Positions 41,666-50,159 of a stretch of DNA of 64,000 nucleotides are shown one piece after another. Origin of the DNA: Pseudomonas sp. (GTDB taxonomy: Bacteria > Pseudomonadota > Gammaproteobacteria > Pseudomonadales > Pseudomonadaceae); NCBI RefSeq assembly GCF_030698175.1, contig NZ_JAUYNT010000024.1:62001-126000 (forward strand), written 5' to 3'. The notes below the pieces were generated by a model that did not search any database, was not told where the DNA came from, and worked only from the letters and a program-made list of their open reading frames with translations. Made by a program: the position numbers and the translations under genes. Position 1 is the stretch's first letter, and each line of letters opens with the position of its first letter.

Positions 41666-42352
41666 TTAGTTATGTTCTAACAAAATCCCGGTGCGTTCTT
41701 GTTGAATGGACATCAAACGATCCAGCACTTGCCGAGAAACCAGAGAGACTTGCGAGTAACTCACAGACATTTTGATACTTTCGCCACTCATGGAGGCCGT
41801 TACGGTGGCGCAGTTTTGACCGTCCGGGAATACAATTTTTTGCGGGCCGACTGACACGTTGCTGGAAATGACTTCACCGAGCACCAAGTCATTGAATAGG
41901 CCAGCATAATAGGTCGGGGTTACCTGAAACTGAGCGGAGGCGCCGCTGACAACGTTTTTCTTGAACACGGCACCTTGTCCACTCATGCCAATCCCCAGAT
42001 TACCCAGCTGGTTAGACTTGTTGTTGATGATGATCGAGTCGGCCGGAGCCGAGCCGGAACTCTGAACCAATTGCTGAACGTTGTCTTTGAACACGCAATC
42101 CCAGACGCTGCCCAGCTCAGTCACCAGGGTCTGGCTTGCCTTGTATACGCCAACCCCGCCGACCTGCTTGTAATTGGCAATGGCGACGTTGTAGTCCACC
42201 TCCCACTCCACGCCACTTGAGCCCTGGGTTGGAACTGTCGTTTGTTTCCAGGAGACACTTTCCAAGCCGATGGAATCGGGCAGTACTTGATAGACACCCA
42301 TGGTCCAGGTCATCTCAGTATTGTTATTGAAGTCGACGTAATAAGTACTCAT
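41666..42352 (-). CDS. RhiA-like protein, accessory block
   Basis: 228 residues. Layout and wording match, from memory, the RhiA family first seen as a rhizosphere-expressed protein of Rhizobium: an N-terminal strand ending NNNTEMTWTMGVYQ, a SWKQTTVPT then VEWEVDYN pattern, a central GIGMSGQGAVF, and a C-terminal strand region VTPTYYAGLFNDLVLGEVI and FPDGQNCATVTASM. No signal peptide or membrane segment, and mainly beta. The last 30 residues are helical and beyond the usual RhiA end. The biochemical role of the family is unknown. A sigma-54 promoter (42481-42496) lies 129 bases upstream. Confidence 0.68.
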   Translation of the reverse strand: MSTYYVDFNNNTEMTWTMGVYQVLPDSIGLESVSWKQTTVPTQGSSGVEWEVDYNVAIANYKQVGGVGVYKASQTLVTELGSVWDCVFKDNVQQLVQSSGSAPADSIIINNKSNQLGNLGIGMSGQGAVFKKNVVSGASAQFQVTPTYYAGLFNDLVLGEVISSNVSVGPQKIVFPDGQNCATVTASMSGESIKMSVSYSQVSLVSRQVLDRLMSIQQERTGILLEHN

Positions 42353-42480
42353 CTGTATTGCTCCATTAATTTAACCAGTGTGGTGCAGCCACAGCATCCA
42401 AAGCAGCAAGGTACTCAACGATTTAGCACGATCGCATAAGCAGTCCCCTTCCAAGTGATATTGCTCTGCGCTTTACAGAG

Positions 42481-42496
42481 AGCAATCGCTGTGCCA
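42481..42496 (-). promoter_or_regulatory. sigma-54 promoter of the RhiA-like operon
   Basis: Minus strand TGGCACAGCGATTGCT: near-consensus TGGCAC-N5-TTGCT with GG and GC exactly 10 bases apart. The predicted start near 42470 leaves a leader of about 118 nt. The sigma-54 activator encoded 2.3 kb away in the same block is the obvious candidate regulator. Confidence 0.82.
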
Positions 42497-42710
42497 AATG
42501 AAAACTTCATAGATATCAACCAAGAGGCTTTTTCTCAGGTTCGCCAGTGGCCGAAATCGGCCATTTAATAGAAATAGGCTGGATGGTTTTGCCCAATGCT
42601 CAGGCTGGCTGGCGTTTGTTGGTGAGGCAGCGGGAACTCTTGGGTAATGATTTTAAATTGGGGTGCCGAGATGGCCGCTGTTAGGCCCAAGAAGTTGGAA
42701 TGCGAGCCAC

Positions 42711-42750
42711 GCGACGTCACCCCATAGCGCTTGCTATGGGGTGACGTCGC
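42711..42750. promoter_or_regulatory. perfect 18-bp palindrome, candidate activator site
   Basis: Arms 42711-42728 and 42733-42750 are exact complements around a 4-base centre; AGCC / GGCT just outside continues the symmetry after a 2-base bulge. Centred about 240 bp upstream of the sigma-54 promoter and not followed by a T-run on either strand. It could be the enhancer for the local sigma-54 activator or a very stable RNA stem. Together with the promoter and the hairpin at 42801-42833 it accounts for the structure in the 489-base gap 42353-42841; no gene is seen there. Confidence 0.55.
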
Positions 42751-42800
42751 GGCTGAGATGATTGACGCAGGCCGAATCGAAAGAGTCGGCCAAGGGCTTA

Positions 42801-42833
42801 AGGCACCCGCAGCCCAGAGGAGTGCGGGTGCCT
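42801..42833 (-). terminator. hairpin after the racemase-like gene
   Basis: Perfect 11-bp stem AGGCACCCGCA / TGCGGGTGCCT, 9 bases after the stop of the racemase-like gene. The following sequence (TTAAGCCC) is a poor T-run, so the strength is uncertain. Confidence 0.6.
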
Positions 42834-42841
42834 ATCGCAGC

Positions 42842-43567
42842 TTAAGCGGCTGGTAGCGTTGCTTTGCTGTAGCAGAGCCGGCTGGGCCGTAATTTCATCC
42901 GCACCAGTGACAGCAGAAAGCTGAAACCGCACTGGTTAGGATCAAGCACCGGCACATAGCTGCCCAATGCCTCTTCAAGCAATTCGCCGACCCGTGCAGC
43001 CACATCGACGAAGCCGGTACAGCCCAACAAAATCGATTGCGCACCGTCCTGTTTGATTGCCTGCAGCGCCATTTCGAATGTTTTGGCTACCACTATGTCG
43101 AGGTTCGACAACTGGTCGACCGGGCAATTGATCGAGTAGATCGAGGCGAATGACTCCGACAAACCGTAATTGGCCACATGCCCCCTCTGCATGGCCAAGG
43201 TACTGGGCATGATGGTGATGATGGAAAACCGCTGACACAGGCTTAGCGCGCTGAAGGCCGAGGTTGGAAAACCGCCGATAATGGGGATGTCGATGACTTC
43301 ACGGGCGGCTTCTACGCCACACATATCGAAATCGCTGAGCCAGATACCTTGGAAACCCTCTCGCTCGATGGACTGCGCCATCTGCACGACGGGCAGGGCA
43401 TTCTCCGTTAGATTGAGTCGATTCTCGATGCAGGGGTTGCCCTGGCGGATATTGCGCACTTCAACCAGCACATCGGCAGGAATCACCGGCTGCACGGCAG
43501 CCAACAGCTGCTGGTTATAGGCGTCGGTGTTGACCGGAGCCAGAATACAAATTCGCAGGGCACTCAT
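42842..43567 (-). CDS. Asp/Glu/hydantoin racemase-superfamily protein
   Basis: 241 residues. Superfamily features: N-terminal ICILAPVNTDAYN (equivalent to the NPNT region), IWLSDFDMCGVEAAREVIDIPIIGG, and SILLGCTGFVDVAARVGELLEE with Cys183 in the second-Cys position. Where hydantoin racemases carry the first catalytic Cys, my alignment puts Asp81, with Cys83 two residues away. A plain two-Cys racemase mechanism is therefore doubtful, and an isomerase or decarboxylase role is possible. Its ATG overlaps the end of the DUF917 gene by 4 bases, showing translational coupling. Confidence 0.82.
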   Translation of the reverse strand: MSALRICILAPVNTDAYNQQLLAAVQPVIPADVLVEVRNIRQGNPCIENRLNLTENALPVVQMAQSIEREGFQGIWLSDFDMCGVEAAREVIDIPIIGGFPTSAFSALSLCQRFSIITIMPSTLAMQRGHVANYGLSESFASIYSINCPVDQLSNLDIVVAKTFEMALQAIKQDGAQSILLGCTGFVDVAARVGELLEEALGSYVPVLDPNQCGFSFLLSLVRMKLRPSRLCYSKATLPAA

Positions 43568-44784
43568 AATTCAACCTCCGCGCGCTCAGCCTGGAGGGCC
43601 CCTACCGCCCGGTAGGGGCCCATATAGCCAAGCGCCTCCAACAGTTGCATGAAACTCCAGAGAATCAGCCCGCCAGGCTCGCGCAACTGAGGTTCCGCCT
43701 GCCAGGCCAGTAGGGTGACCCGGCGTTGCTGCAGTGCCGGGCTGATGCTGCCATCCGCTTGCACCACATCACCGTTGGAGAGCACGGCGTTGCCTGGACC
43801 CTCGACAAAGTAGGCAATACTGTCTGGCGCCATGCTCAGGGGTTGTGGCGACAGGTTGTCCCAGGCCAGTAAGGATTCATTTTCGTAGATCACACTGATG
43901 CGCGTCTCGCCATCGCGGATATGCACCTTGCCAATATCGAAGCCCCCGGCGGTGCTTACTTCGGCTGACTCAAAGTGACCAGTGCCCGAAATGGCATAAG
44001 CCTGCAAGCCAAACTGCTGCTGTAAAAAGGCGATCATGGCCTGGGCCGTTGCGATTTGGCCGCGCTGCAAGGCTCGCCCCAGGGTCAGGGCGCGCGCTAA
44101 GGTGCCTTGGATGGGCAGGGCTTTAGCCAGCAAGCCCGGAGCCATGATCCAGATGGCCAGGCCGCCGAACTCACCAAACTGAGGATCGGCAACAATAGGG
44201 CGCATCATCTGCTCGATGATCACGGCGGCATCGTTTGCGTAATCCGGCGCCTTTCCCGGGGTTTCTTGCGGCGTGACGTTCAGCTCCACGCTGAGCCCGG
44301 TCTGACTGACCAGAAAGGCCGGTCGCGGTGTCACCTGCGCAGCGGCGAATGTCAGCATCGGCAGTGACGGCACTGCCCGGCCGGCGCCGTCAGCATCAAT
44401 CACGGCCAGACCAAGCCGCGCGGCCACCAGGCAGGCAACCACAAAGCCCAGCGCGCCACTTTCCGGCGGCACCAGATAAGCCAGCTCCCGCCCTTCGCGG
44501 GCCAAGCGCTCTTGCACCAATTGGATGGCCCGAACCGGACCGTCAGGATACATGCAGTCGGCAATGGCCTCAGGCGCGCCCATATACGCCAACATGACAC
44601 TCTCACCGTTCACCGCCTCGGCGACAGTCACGATGCGAATGCGTTCGCTGGGGTAGTAATCGCCCTGACGAAAGTGCGCAACCAGATGACGTGCCGAGAG
44701 CAGCGTGCCGCCGCCACCGCTGCCGAAGAAACAACCGCCCAACAACAACGGTTCCAGATCAATGCGTCCAAGTTCATAAGCCAT
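43564..44784 (-). CDS. DUF917 family protein (S-methyl thiohydantoin desulfurase type)
   Basis: 406 residues with the typical start LLLGGCFFGSGGGGTLLSARHL, the middle EMMRPIVAD-like region seen here as IIEQMMRPIV, and HIRDGETRISVIYENESLLAW and VTLLAWQAEPQLREP near the end. Members are found with hydantoinase/oxoprolinase genes, and one characterised activity desulfurises S-methyl thiohydantoins; the substrate here is not known. It starts 34 bases after the sigma-54 regulator and overlaps the racemase-like gene, forming a regulator-DUF917-racemase operon without a hydantoinase or transporter. Confidence 0.88.
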   Translation of the reverse strand: MAYELGRIDLEPLLLGGCFFGSGGGGTLLSARHLVAHFRQGDYYPSERIRIVTVAEAVNGESVMLAYMGAPEAIADCMYPDGPVRAIQLVQERLAREGRELAYLVPPESGALGFVVACLVAARLGLAVIDADGAGRAVPSLPMLTFAAAQVTPRPAFLVSQTGLSVELNVTPQETPGKAPDYANDAAVIIEQMMRPIVADPQFGEFGGLAIWIMAPGLLAKALPIQGTLARALTLGRALQRGQIATAQAMIAFLQQQFGLQAYAISGTGHFESAEVSTAGGFDIGKVHIRDGETRISVIYENESLLAWDNLSPQPLSMAPDSIAYFVEGPGNAVLSNGDVVQADGSISPALQQRRVTLLAWQAEPQLREPGGLILWSFMQLLEALGYMGPYRAVGALQAERAEVEL

Positions 44785-44818
44785 GCTAAAACTCCCTTTG
44801 TTGACGAGGTTTCTCCGA

Positions 44819-47098
44819 CTAAGCGCGCAGCTGATCGAGCAAATCCAATGCTCGATTCAGGCCCGCATGTGAAGCTTCTGGCGCCACGCCACGCACCGCC
44901 CGGGAAAGCAGCTCCACGGCTTGCGCACCGCGCTTAGTGCGGCTCAATAGTTGCGCCAGCTGGGTCGCGGCGCTGATGGCGGCGGGCACGGCGCCCAGCG
45001 CCAGCGCCGTCGATAGCGCGTTCTGCAGACTGCTTTCAGCACCTTCGTGGTCACCTATAAGCAGCAAGCCACTGGCCTTGAGCAGCATTAATTCGCTGAG
45101 ATAAGCGCGCTCCTGATGGTCGAGGGCCACGTCCAGGGCCTGGGAAACCAGGCTGATGGATTCATGGTGGCGGCCTGCGCGTAACAGAATTTCACCGCGT
45201 TTCCAGGCCTGGAATGAGTGAAACAAGCGTCCGCCATTGCGCAATACATGCTTTTCATAACCCTCGACGATGACTTCTTCGGCCTCATCGTACAAACCCT
45301 CAGCGCCCATATAGCAGCCGCGAAACACTTGGCCGACGCCTTGATAGAAGGAGAACTCGTATTCTTCGGCCAGACTTTCCAGCTCTAGGGCCAAGGGCCG
45401 CAGCTGCGCATAGTCTTCGAACAGGCAGGCGAGCCAGGCGGCCCCTTGCAGCGCCACCAGGCGATTGAAAGCATTGTATTGGCGGGCCGAAGCGCGCTGG
45501 ATCAATTGCGCCATAGCGCTTCTGGCGCGCTGAAAAAAGCCCAATTCAAAGGCGGCCAAGCCTTCCAGGGTGAAGGCCAAGCCAATCAGGTCGAGGCCCT
45601 CGGCTTCCGGCCAGGCGGGGCGAAACTCACTTAAGAGTCCGGCGCGGGACAGGCAGGCTAGGGTCTCCTCCTTGTCGCCCAGCCAGAACAGGGTATTGGC
45701 CATGGCGACATGTGCCTCGGTCTGCATCTTGGCGAGTCCCGAGGCCTGCGCTCGCTGTAGCAGTTGCTGCGCCGTGGCGCGCGCCTTGACCAGGTCCAGG
45801 CTCATTAGCTGAGCGGTCCAGATGCCGAACTGAATCGTCGACAATTCATCGGCGTTACAGCGGTCACGACCGATGTCCAGGGCCGCCTCATAACTGGCAC
45901 TGCTGGCGCTGCTTAGCCAGCCCTCAATGCTGCGCAAGCTGACGCCAAGCAAGCGATGGAGTTCAAACTGCAAGCGCCATAAGTCTTTGCGCTCACCGAC
46001 TTCAGCGGCCAGCGCCAGGCCTTTTTGCAGTATCGGCAGCGCCTCACGGAAGTTGGCGCAGGCCACCAGGGCACGACCTTTTGACAGATGTCGTTCGAGC
46101 GCCAGGTATTTGTCTTCGCGCAGCTTCAAGCGTCGCTCTATCACCTTGCGATTCACCCCCAACAGGAGGGCTGCCGCACTTTTATTGCCGGTACAAACCA
46201 GCAGCGCATGATCAATCAACAATTGCTCAGTGGCGGCCAGTTTGTCCTCGCCGTCCAGTTGCAGCAGCGACGCCGCCAGACTGACATGGTTCTGCGGCGC
46301 AGGCTGTTCTTGAGAAAGAAAAGGCTCCAAGCGCAGCAAATCTATTCGTGAGGTATCGGCAAGCACGCCAATTCGATCAATAAGATTGCGTAGTTGTCGC
46401 ACATTGCCTGGCCACGTTTGGCGACACAGCAGAGCCAGAGCTTCGGGGGTGAAGGAGATGGGCCTGGGCTGGTGGCGGCAGAAGTATTCGATGAGATCGG
46501 GAATATCCTCCCGGCGCTGCTCAAGACTGGGTAATTGCAACTCGAGGACCGCGAGTCGATAGTACAGATCTTCTCTGAAGCGTTCCTGGCTCACCAGCAG
46601 CTTTAGGTCACGGTGGGTGGCGGCGATGATGCGTCCGTCGAACCGCTGATTTTCGTTTGAACCCAATGGCCGGTATGCGCGGGTTTCAAGCACGCGCAGT
46701 AATTTTGGTTGCAGCGACAGGGGAAGCTCGCCGATTTCATCGAGAAATAAGGTGCCGCGCCCGACCATCTGCAGCAGGCCGGGGCGATTGCTCGCCGCTC
46801 CGGTAAATGCCCCCTTGGCGCAACCGAACAGCTCTGACTCAAGCAAGTTTTCTGGGATGGCCCCGCAGTTCAAATCAATAAAGGGCAAGCCCTGGGAGCC
46901 CAGGCGATGCACCATCTGCGCGGCTACTTCTTTGCCTGAGCCCGTCGGGCCGCTGATCAGAACCGGGCGATCAGTCTTGGCCACGCGCTGGATAAGGTGT
47001 TGCAGATGTTGAAAGGCACTTGAATTGCCAATCACCTGAGCCTCGACCGGCACTGGCTCTCTTACAATGCTGAGATCCGCTGAATGAGCTGTATGCAT
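44819..47098 (-). CDS. sigma-54-dependent activator with C-terminal TPR-like domain
   Basis: 759 residues, unusual order. The AAA+ domain comes first (about 22-260): Walker A GPTGSGKE (50-57), sigma-54 contact loop GAFTGA (96-101), Walker B TLFLDE (115-120) and WPGNVRQLRN. A Fis-like HTH follows (about 303-324, NKSAAALLLGVNRKVIERRL). Then comes a roughly 430-residue helical repeat region (330-759) of TPR type, for example SISLVSQALDVALDHQERAYLS. There is no receiver or PAS/GAF domain in front; the C-terminal repeats probably sense the signal. First gene of the operon with DUF917 and the racemase-like protein, and likely activator of the promoter at 42481-42496. Confidence 0.88.
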   Translation of the reverse strand: MHTAHSADLSIVREPVPVEAQVIGNSSAFQHLQHLIQRVAKTDRPVLISGPTGSGKEVAAQMVHRLGSQGLPFIDLNCGAIPENLLESELFGCAKGAFTGAASNRPGLLQMVGRGTLFLDEIGELPLSLQPKLLRVLETRAYRPLGSNENQRFDGRIIAATHRDLKLLVSQERFREDLYYRLAVLELQLPSLEQRREDIPDLIEYFCRHQPRPISFTPEALALLCRQTWPGNVRQLRNLIDRIGVLADTSRIDLLRLEPFLSQEQPAPQNHVSLAASLLQLDGEDKLAATEQLLIDHALLVCTGNKSAAALLLGVNRKVIERRLKLREDKYLALERHLSKGRALVACANFREALPILQKGLALAAEVGERKDLWRLQFELHRLLGVSLRSIEGWLSSASSASYEAALDIGRDRCNADELSTIQFGIWTAQLMSLDLVKARATAQQLLQRAQASGLAKMQTEAHVAMANTLFWLGDKEETLACLSRAGLLSEFRPAWPEAEGLDLIGLAFTLEGLAAFELGFFQRARSAMAQLIQRASARQYNAFNRLVALQGAAWLACLFEDYAQLRPLALELESLAEEYEFSFYQGVGQVFRGCYMGAEGLYDEAEEVIVEGYEKHVLRNGGRLFHSFQAWKRGEILLRAGRHHESISLVSQALDVALDHQERAYLSELMLLKASGLLLIGDHEGAESSLQNALSTALALGAVPAAISAATQLAQLLSRTKRGAQAVELLSRAVRGVAPEASHAGLNRALDLLDQLRA

Positions 47099-47360
47099 CG
47101 TCTTGATAGTCCATTACTAAGACAAGTCGGTCGGTGCGAGCTTTGTAGCCAATGCCAGCGCTTGCAGAGCATAGGCGTTGATGCGGGAAAATATCGCCTT
47201 CTGACTCTATCTCAGATTGCTGATATTGAAAGGCGCATAACGGTCTTACAGCAAAAGATCAGGCAGATGGGCGGCGCCGTCGAAGGACGGAAGGTTTTTT
47301 ACTGATTTTTGCCGGCTTAGTACGTCTGCCACAGTGCATCCCGCGCGCTTGCGACGGGGC

Positions 47361-48248
47361 TTACAGCAGCTGCGCTTCGGGCCGGCTGAGCACTCGCGGG
47401 ATGAGCTCGGGCTGCCAGTGCTGGGCCGCCCACTGCAGGATTGCGCTGGGGCTGAGCTCCAGCAACTCTTCCGGTGCCGCTTGGCCGAGCGCGCGCAACG
47501 CCCGCAATAGCAAGGGCCGCGCTTGCGCAATTGGCAGCGGCGGTGCGCGGTAAGACTTGCCGAGTTTGTGGCCGTCCGGCTGGGTAATCAGCGGCACATG
47601 CAGGTAACTGGGTGCCGGCACGCCGAGCAGTTCTTGCAGGTAGAGCTGGCGGGGGGTGGAGTCGAGCAGATCGGCGCCGCGGACTATGGCGTTGATGCCT
47701 TGCGCGGCGTCGTCAATCACCACCGCCAGTTGATAGGCGTACAGGCCATCACGGCGGCGGATGACGAAATCGCCCACCTCACGGCCCAGGTGCTGGGCAA
47801 AGGGGCCTTGTACGCGGTCGGTAAATTGATAGCTCAGTTCGGGCACGCGCAGGCGAATCGCCGTGTCCGCCCAAGGATGCCCGGCATTGCGGCACAGGCC
47901 TGGGTAAATGCCCAGATAGGGTTCGAGTTGCTTGCGTGAACAGCTGCAGGCATAGGCCAGGCCCTGGTTGAGCCAGCGTTGCAGCACCTCGGCGTAGGCG
48001 CCGTGCCGCTCGCTTTGGCGCATGACCGGGCCATCCCATTCAAAGCCGTAGCTTTCCAGGGTGGTTAAAATCGCCGCCTGGGCGCCAGGCACTTCGCGGG
48101 GCGGGTCGAGGTCTTCGATGCGCAGCAGCCAGCGGCCGCCGACCGCGCGGGCATCCAAATAGGAGGCGAGCGCCGCCACCAGCGAGCCGAAGTGCAGATA
48201 GCCACTGGGCGTCGGCGCAAAGCGGCCTATATAAGGGGGCTTACTCAT
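47361..48248 (-). CDS. gluQ: glutamyl-Q tRNA(Asp) synthetase
   Basis: Attaches glutamate to queuosine in the tRNA-Asp anticodon; a truncated GluRS paralogue lacking the anticodon-binding domain. 295 residues with HIGH-like GRFAPTPSGYLHFGSL, zinc-site residues CSCSRKQL and LCRNAGH, and KMSKS-like GHKLGKSY. In pseudomonads it lies between dksA and cbrX/cbrA; here the accessory block 41131-47098 separates it from cbrX. Confidence 0.95.
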   Translation of the reverse strand: MSKPPYIGRFAPTPSGYLHFGSLVAALASYLDARAVGGRWLLRIEDLDPPREVPGAQAAILTTLESYGFEWDGPVMRQSERHGAYAEVLQRWLNQGLAYACSCSRKQLEPYLGIYPGLCRNAGHPWADTAIRLRVPELSYQFTDRVQGPFAQHLGREVGDFVIRRRDGLYAYQLAVVIDDAAQGINAIVRGADLLDSTPRQLYLQELLGVPAPSYLHVPLITQPDGHKLGKSYRAPPLPIAQARPLLLRALRALGQAAPEELLELSPSAILQWAAQHWQPELIPRVLSRPEAQLL

Positions 48249-48271
48249 AAATAGTGGCTGCCAGAAACAAC

Positions 48272-48293
48272 ACGGGGCGCCGAAGCGCCCCGT
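48272..48293 (-). terminator. dksA hairpin
   Basis: Perfect 9-bp stem ACGGGGCGC / GCGCCCCGT with a 4-base loop, 8 bases after dksA; TGTTGTTT follows on the minus strand. Confidence 0.65.
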
Positions 48294-48300
48294 ACTGGGA

Positions 48301-48783
48301 TCAGGAACCGATCTGTTTTTCGCGGATTTCCGCCAGGGTTTTGCAATCGATGCAAAGGGTGGCAGTCGGCCGTGCTTCGAGTCGGCGGATACCGATTTCG
48401 ACGCCGCACGAGTCGCACCAACCGTAGTCGTTGCTCTCGATCAGCTGCAGGGTTTCGTCGATTTTCTTGATCAGCTTGCGCTCGCGATCACGGGCACGCA
48501 GCTCCAGGCTGAACTCTTCTTCCTGGCTGGCACGGTCGGAGGGGTCGGCGAAGTTAGCCGCTTCATCCTGCATGTGGTGCACGGTGCGATCAACTTCCTG
48601 CATCAGCTCGAGTTTCCAAGCTTGCAGAATGCCGCTGAAGTGCGCGCGCATTGGTGCGCTCATGTACTCGTCGCCCTTAACTTCTTTATAAGGGGTGAAG
48701 CCACGGTTCAGTGGACTGCTGGTTTTAGCCGGGGCTTTCGCTTTAGCTTTGGTTGGTGCTTTTACTGGTGCTTTGGTGGGCAT
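48301..48783 (-). CDS. dksA: RNA polymerase-binding transcription factor DksA
   Basis: Works with ppGpp in the RNA polymerase secondary channel to control rRNA and amino acid promoters. 160 residues: coiled coil (about 48-120) with the tip Asp/Ala region [15 protein letters not shown], and the four-Cys zinc finger WCDSCG...LCIDCK. The first 22 residues form a Lys/Ala/Pro/Thr-rich tail ([17 protein letters not shown]), longer than in E. coli. Confidence 0.96.
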   Translation of the reverse strand: MPTKAPVKAPTKAKAKAPAKTSSPLNRGFTPYKEVKGDEYMSAPMRAHFSGILQAWKLELMQEVDRTVHHMQDEAANFADPSDRASQEEEFSLELRARDRERKLIKKIDETLQLIESNDYGWCDSCGVEIGIRRLEARPTATLCIDCKTLAEIREKQIGS

Positions 48784-48977
48784 GGCAGACCGCCTCTCAC
48801 TATCTCTAATCCACTGCGCAGTAACGCTATCCTTTGCCAGTTTAACTGGCCCTGCGGCTGCAAGCGGGCGAACTTACCAGAACACTGGGGCCTACGCCAC
48901 TCCCGGTTGTCGCGCTTGCTACTGTTGTTGGCAATGGTTGAGTAGAATTGCCGCCTTTATTTGCGCAAGGAAGGCCC

Positions 48978-50159
48978 ATGGCCCCGCTCTACAGTGCGCG
49001 TAGCCGCGCCATCGAACCTTTCCATGTTATGGCACTTCTGGCCCGTGCCAATCAATTACAGGCAGACGGTCATGATGTGATCCATCTGGAGATCGGCGAG
49101 CCGGACTTCACTACAGCGGCGCCTATCGTTGCCGCCGGTCAAGCGGCATTGGCGAACGGGCAAACCCGTTACACCGCCGCCCGTGGTTTGCCGCAACTGC
49201 GTGAAGCCATCAGCGGTTTCTATGCCCAGCGCTATGGCGTAAACATCGACCCGCAACGGATCTTGATCACTCCAGGCGGCTCCGGCGCCTTGCTGTTGGC
49301 CACCAGTTTGCTGGTCGATCCGGGCAAGCACTGGCTGTTGGCCGATCCCGGCTACCCGTGCAATCGGCATTTTTTGCGCCTGGTGGAAGGCGCGGCGCAG
49401 CTGGTGCCGGTCGGTCCCGAGGTGCGTTATCAGCTGACGCCCGAGCTGGTGGCACGGCACTGGGATCAGGACAGCGTCGGCGCCCTGGTGGCTTCGCCGG
49501 CCAATCCGACCGGCACGCTGCTCAGCCGTGAACAACTGGCCGGCTTGTCCCAGGCGCTGCATCAGCGCGGTGGTCATCTGGTGGTGGATGAGATTTATCA
49601 CGGCCTGACCTATGGGGTGGACGCCGCCAGCGTGTTGGAGGTGGATAACGACGCCTTCGTACTCAACAGCTTCTCCAAATATTTCGGCATGACTGGCTGG
49701 CGACTCGGCTGGCTGGTGGCGCCGGAGGCTGCGGTGCCAGAACTGGAAAAACTGGCGCAGAACCTTTATATCAGCGCCTCGACCATCGCCCAGCACGCGG
49801 CGCTGGCCTGTTTCGAGCCGGCCACCCTGGAGATTCTCGAACAACGCCGGCATGAGTTTCAGCGCCGCCGCGACTTTTTATTGCCGGCATTGCGCGAGCT
49901 GGGTTTCGGCATTGCGGTGGAGCCCGAGGGCGCCTTCTATCTATATGCCGACATCAACGCCTTCGGCGGCGACGCCTTTGCTTTCTGCCAGCACTTCCTG
50001 GAAACCGAACATGTGGCCTTTACTCCGGGGCTGGACTTTGGCCGTTATCAGGCCGGCCAGCATGTGCGTTTTGCTTACACCCAGAGCCTGCCGCGCTTGC
50101 AGCAAGCGGTTGAGCGCATCGCCCGTGGCCTGAAAAGCTGGCGGCCCCATGCAGTTTGA
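48978..50159 (+). CDS. PLP-dependent class I aminotransferase
   Basis: 393 residues from the ATG at 48978 ([18 protein letters not shown]), preceded by AAGGAAGG. Fold-type I motifs: [35 protein letters not shown], and the PLP-binding Lys in [16 protein letters not shown]. In P. aeruginosa the equivalent gene beside dksA is annotated as a probable aminotransferase. The amino acid substrate is not predictable. Overlaps sfsA by 11 bases. Confidence 0.9.
   Translation: MAPLYSARSRAIEPFHVMALLARANQLQADGHDVIHLEIGEPDFTTAAPIVAAGQAALANGQTRYTAARGLPQLREAISGFYAQRYGVNIDPQRILITPGGSGALLLATSLLVDPGKHWLLADPGYPCNRHFLRLVEGAAQLVPVGPEVRYQLTPELVARHWDQDSVGALVASPANPTGTLLSREQLAGLSQALHQRGGHLVVDEIYHGLTYGVDAASVLEVDNDAFVLNSFSKYFGMTGWRLGWLVAPEAAVPELEKLAQNLYISASTIAQHAALACFEPATLEILEQRRHEFQRRRDFLLPALRELGFGIAVEPEGAFYLYADINAFGGDAFAFCQHFLETEHVAFTPGLDFGRYQAGQHVRFAYTQSLPRLQQAVERIARGLKSWRPHAV

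Noticed and set aside
42711..42750. Perfect palindrome as a transcription terminator
   Set aside because: No T-run on either side, and a separate hairpin already follows the racemase-like gene.
47084..47305. 73-codon plus-strand frame between the sigma-54 regulator and gluQ
   Set aside because: Has a short coiled-coil-like end but overlaps the start of the regulator gene, lacks a clear ribosome site and matches no family. The 262-base gap otherwise shows no feature.
40891..47360. Direct repeats or att sites bounding the accessory block
   Set aside because: Compared the two junction regions by eye; no convincing repeat, tRNA target or integrase was found.
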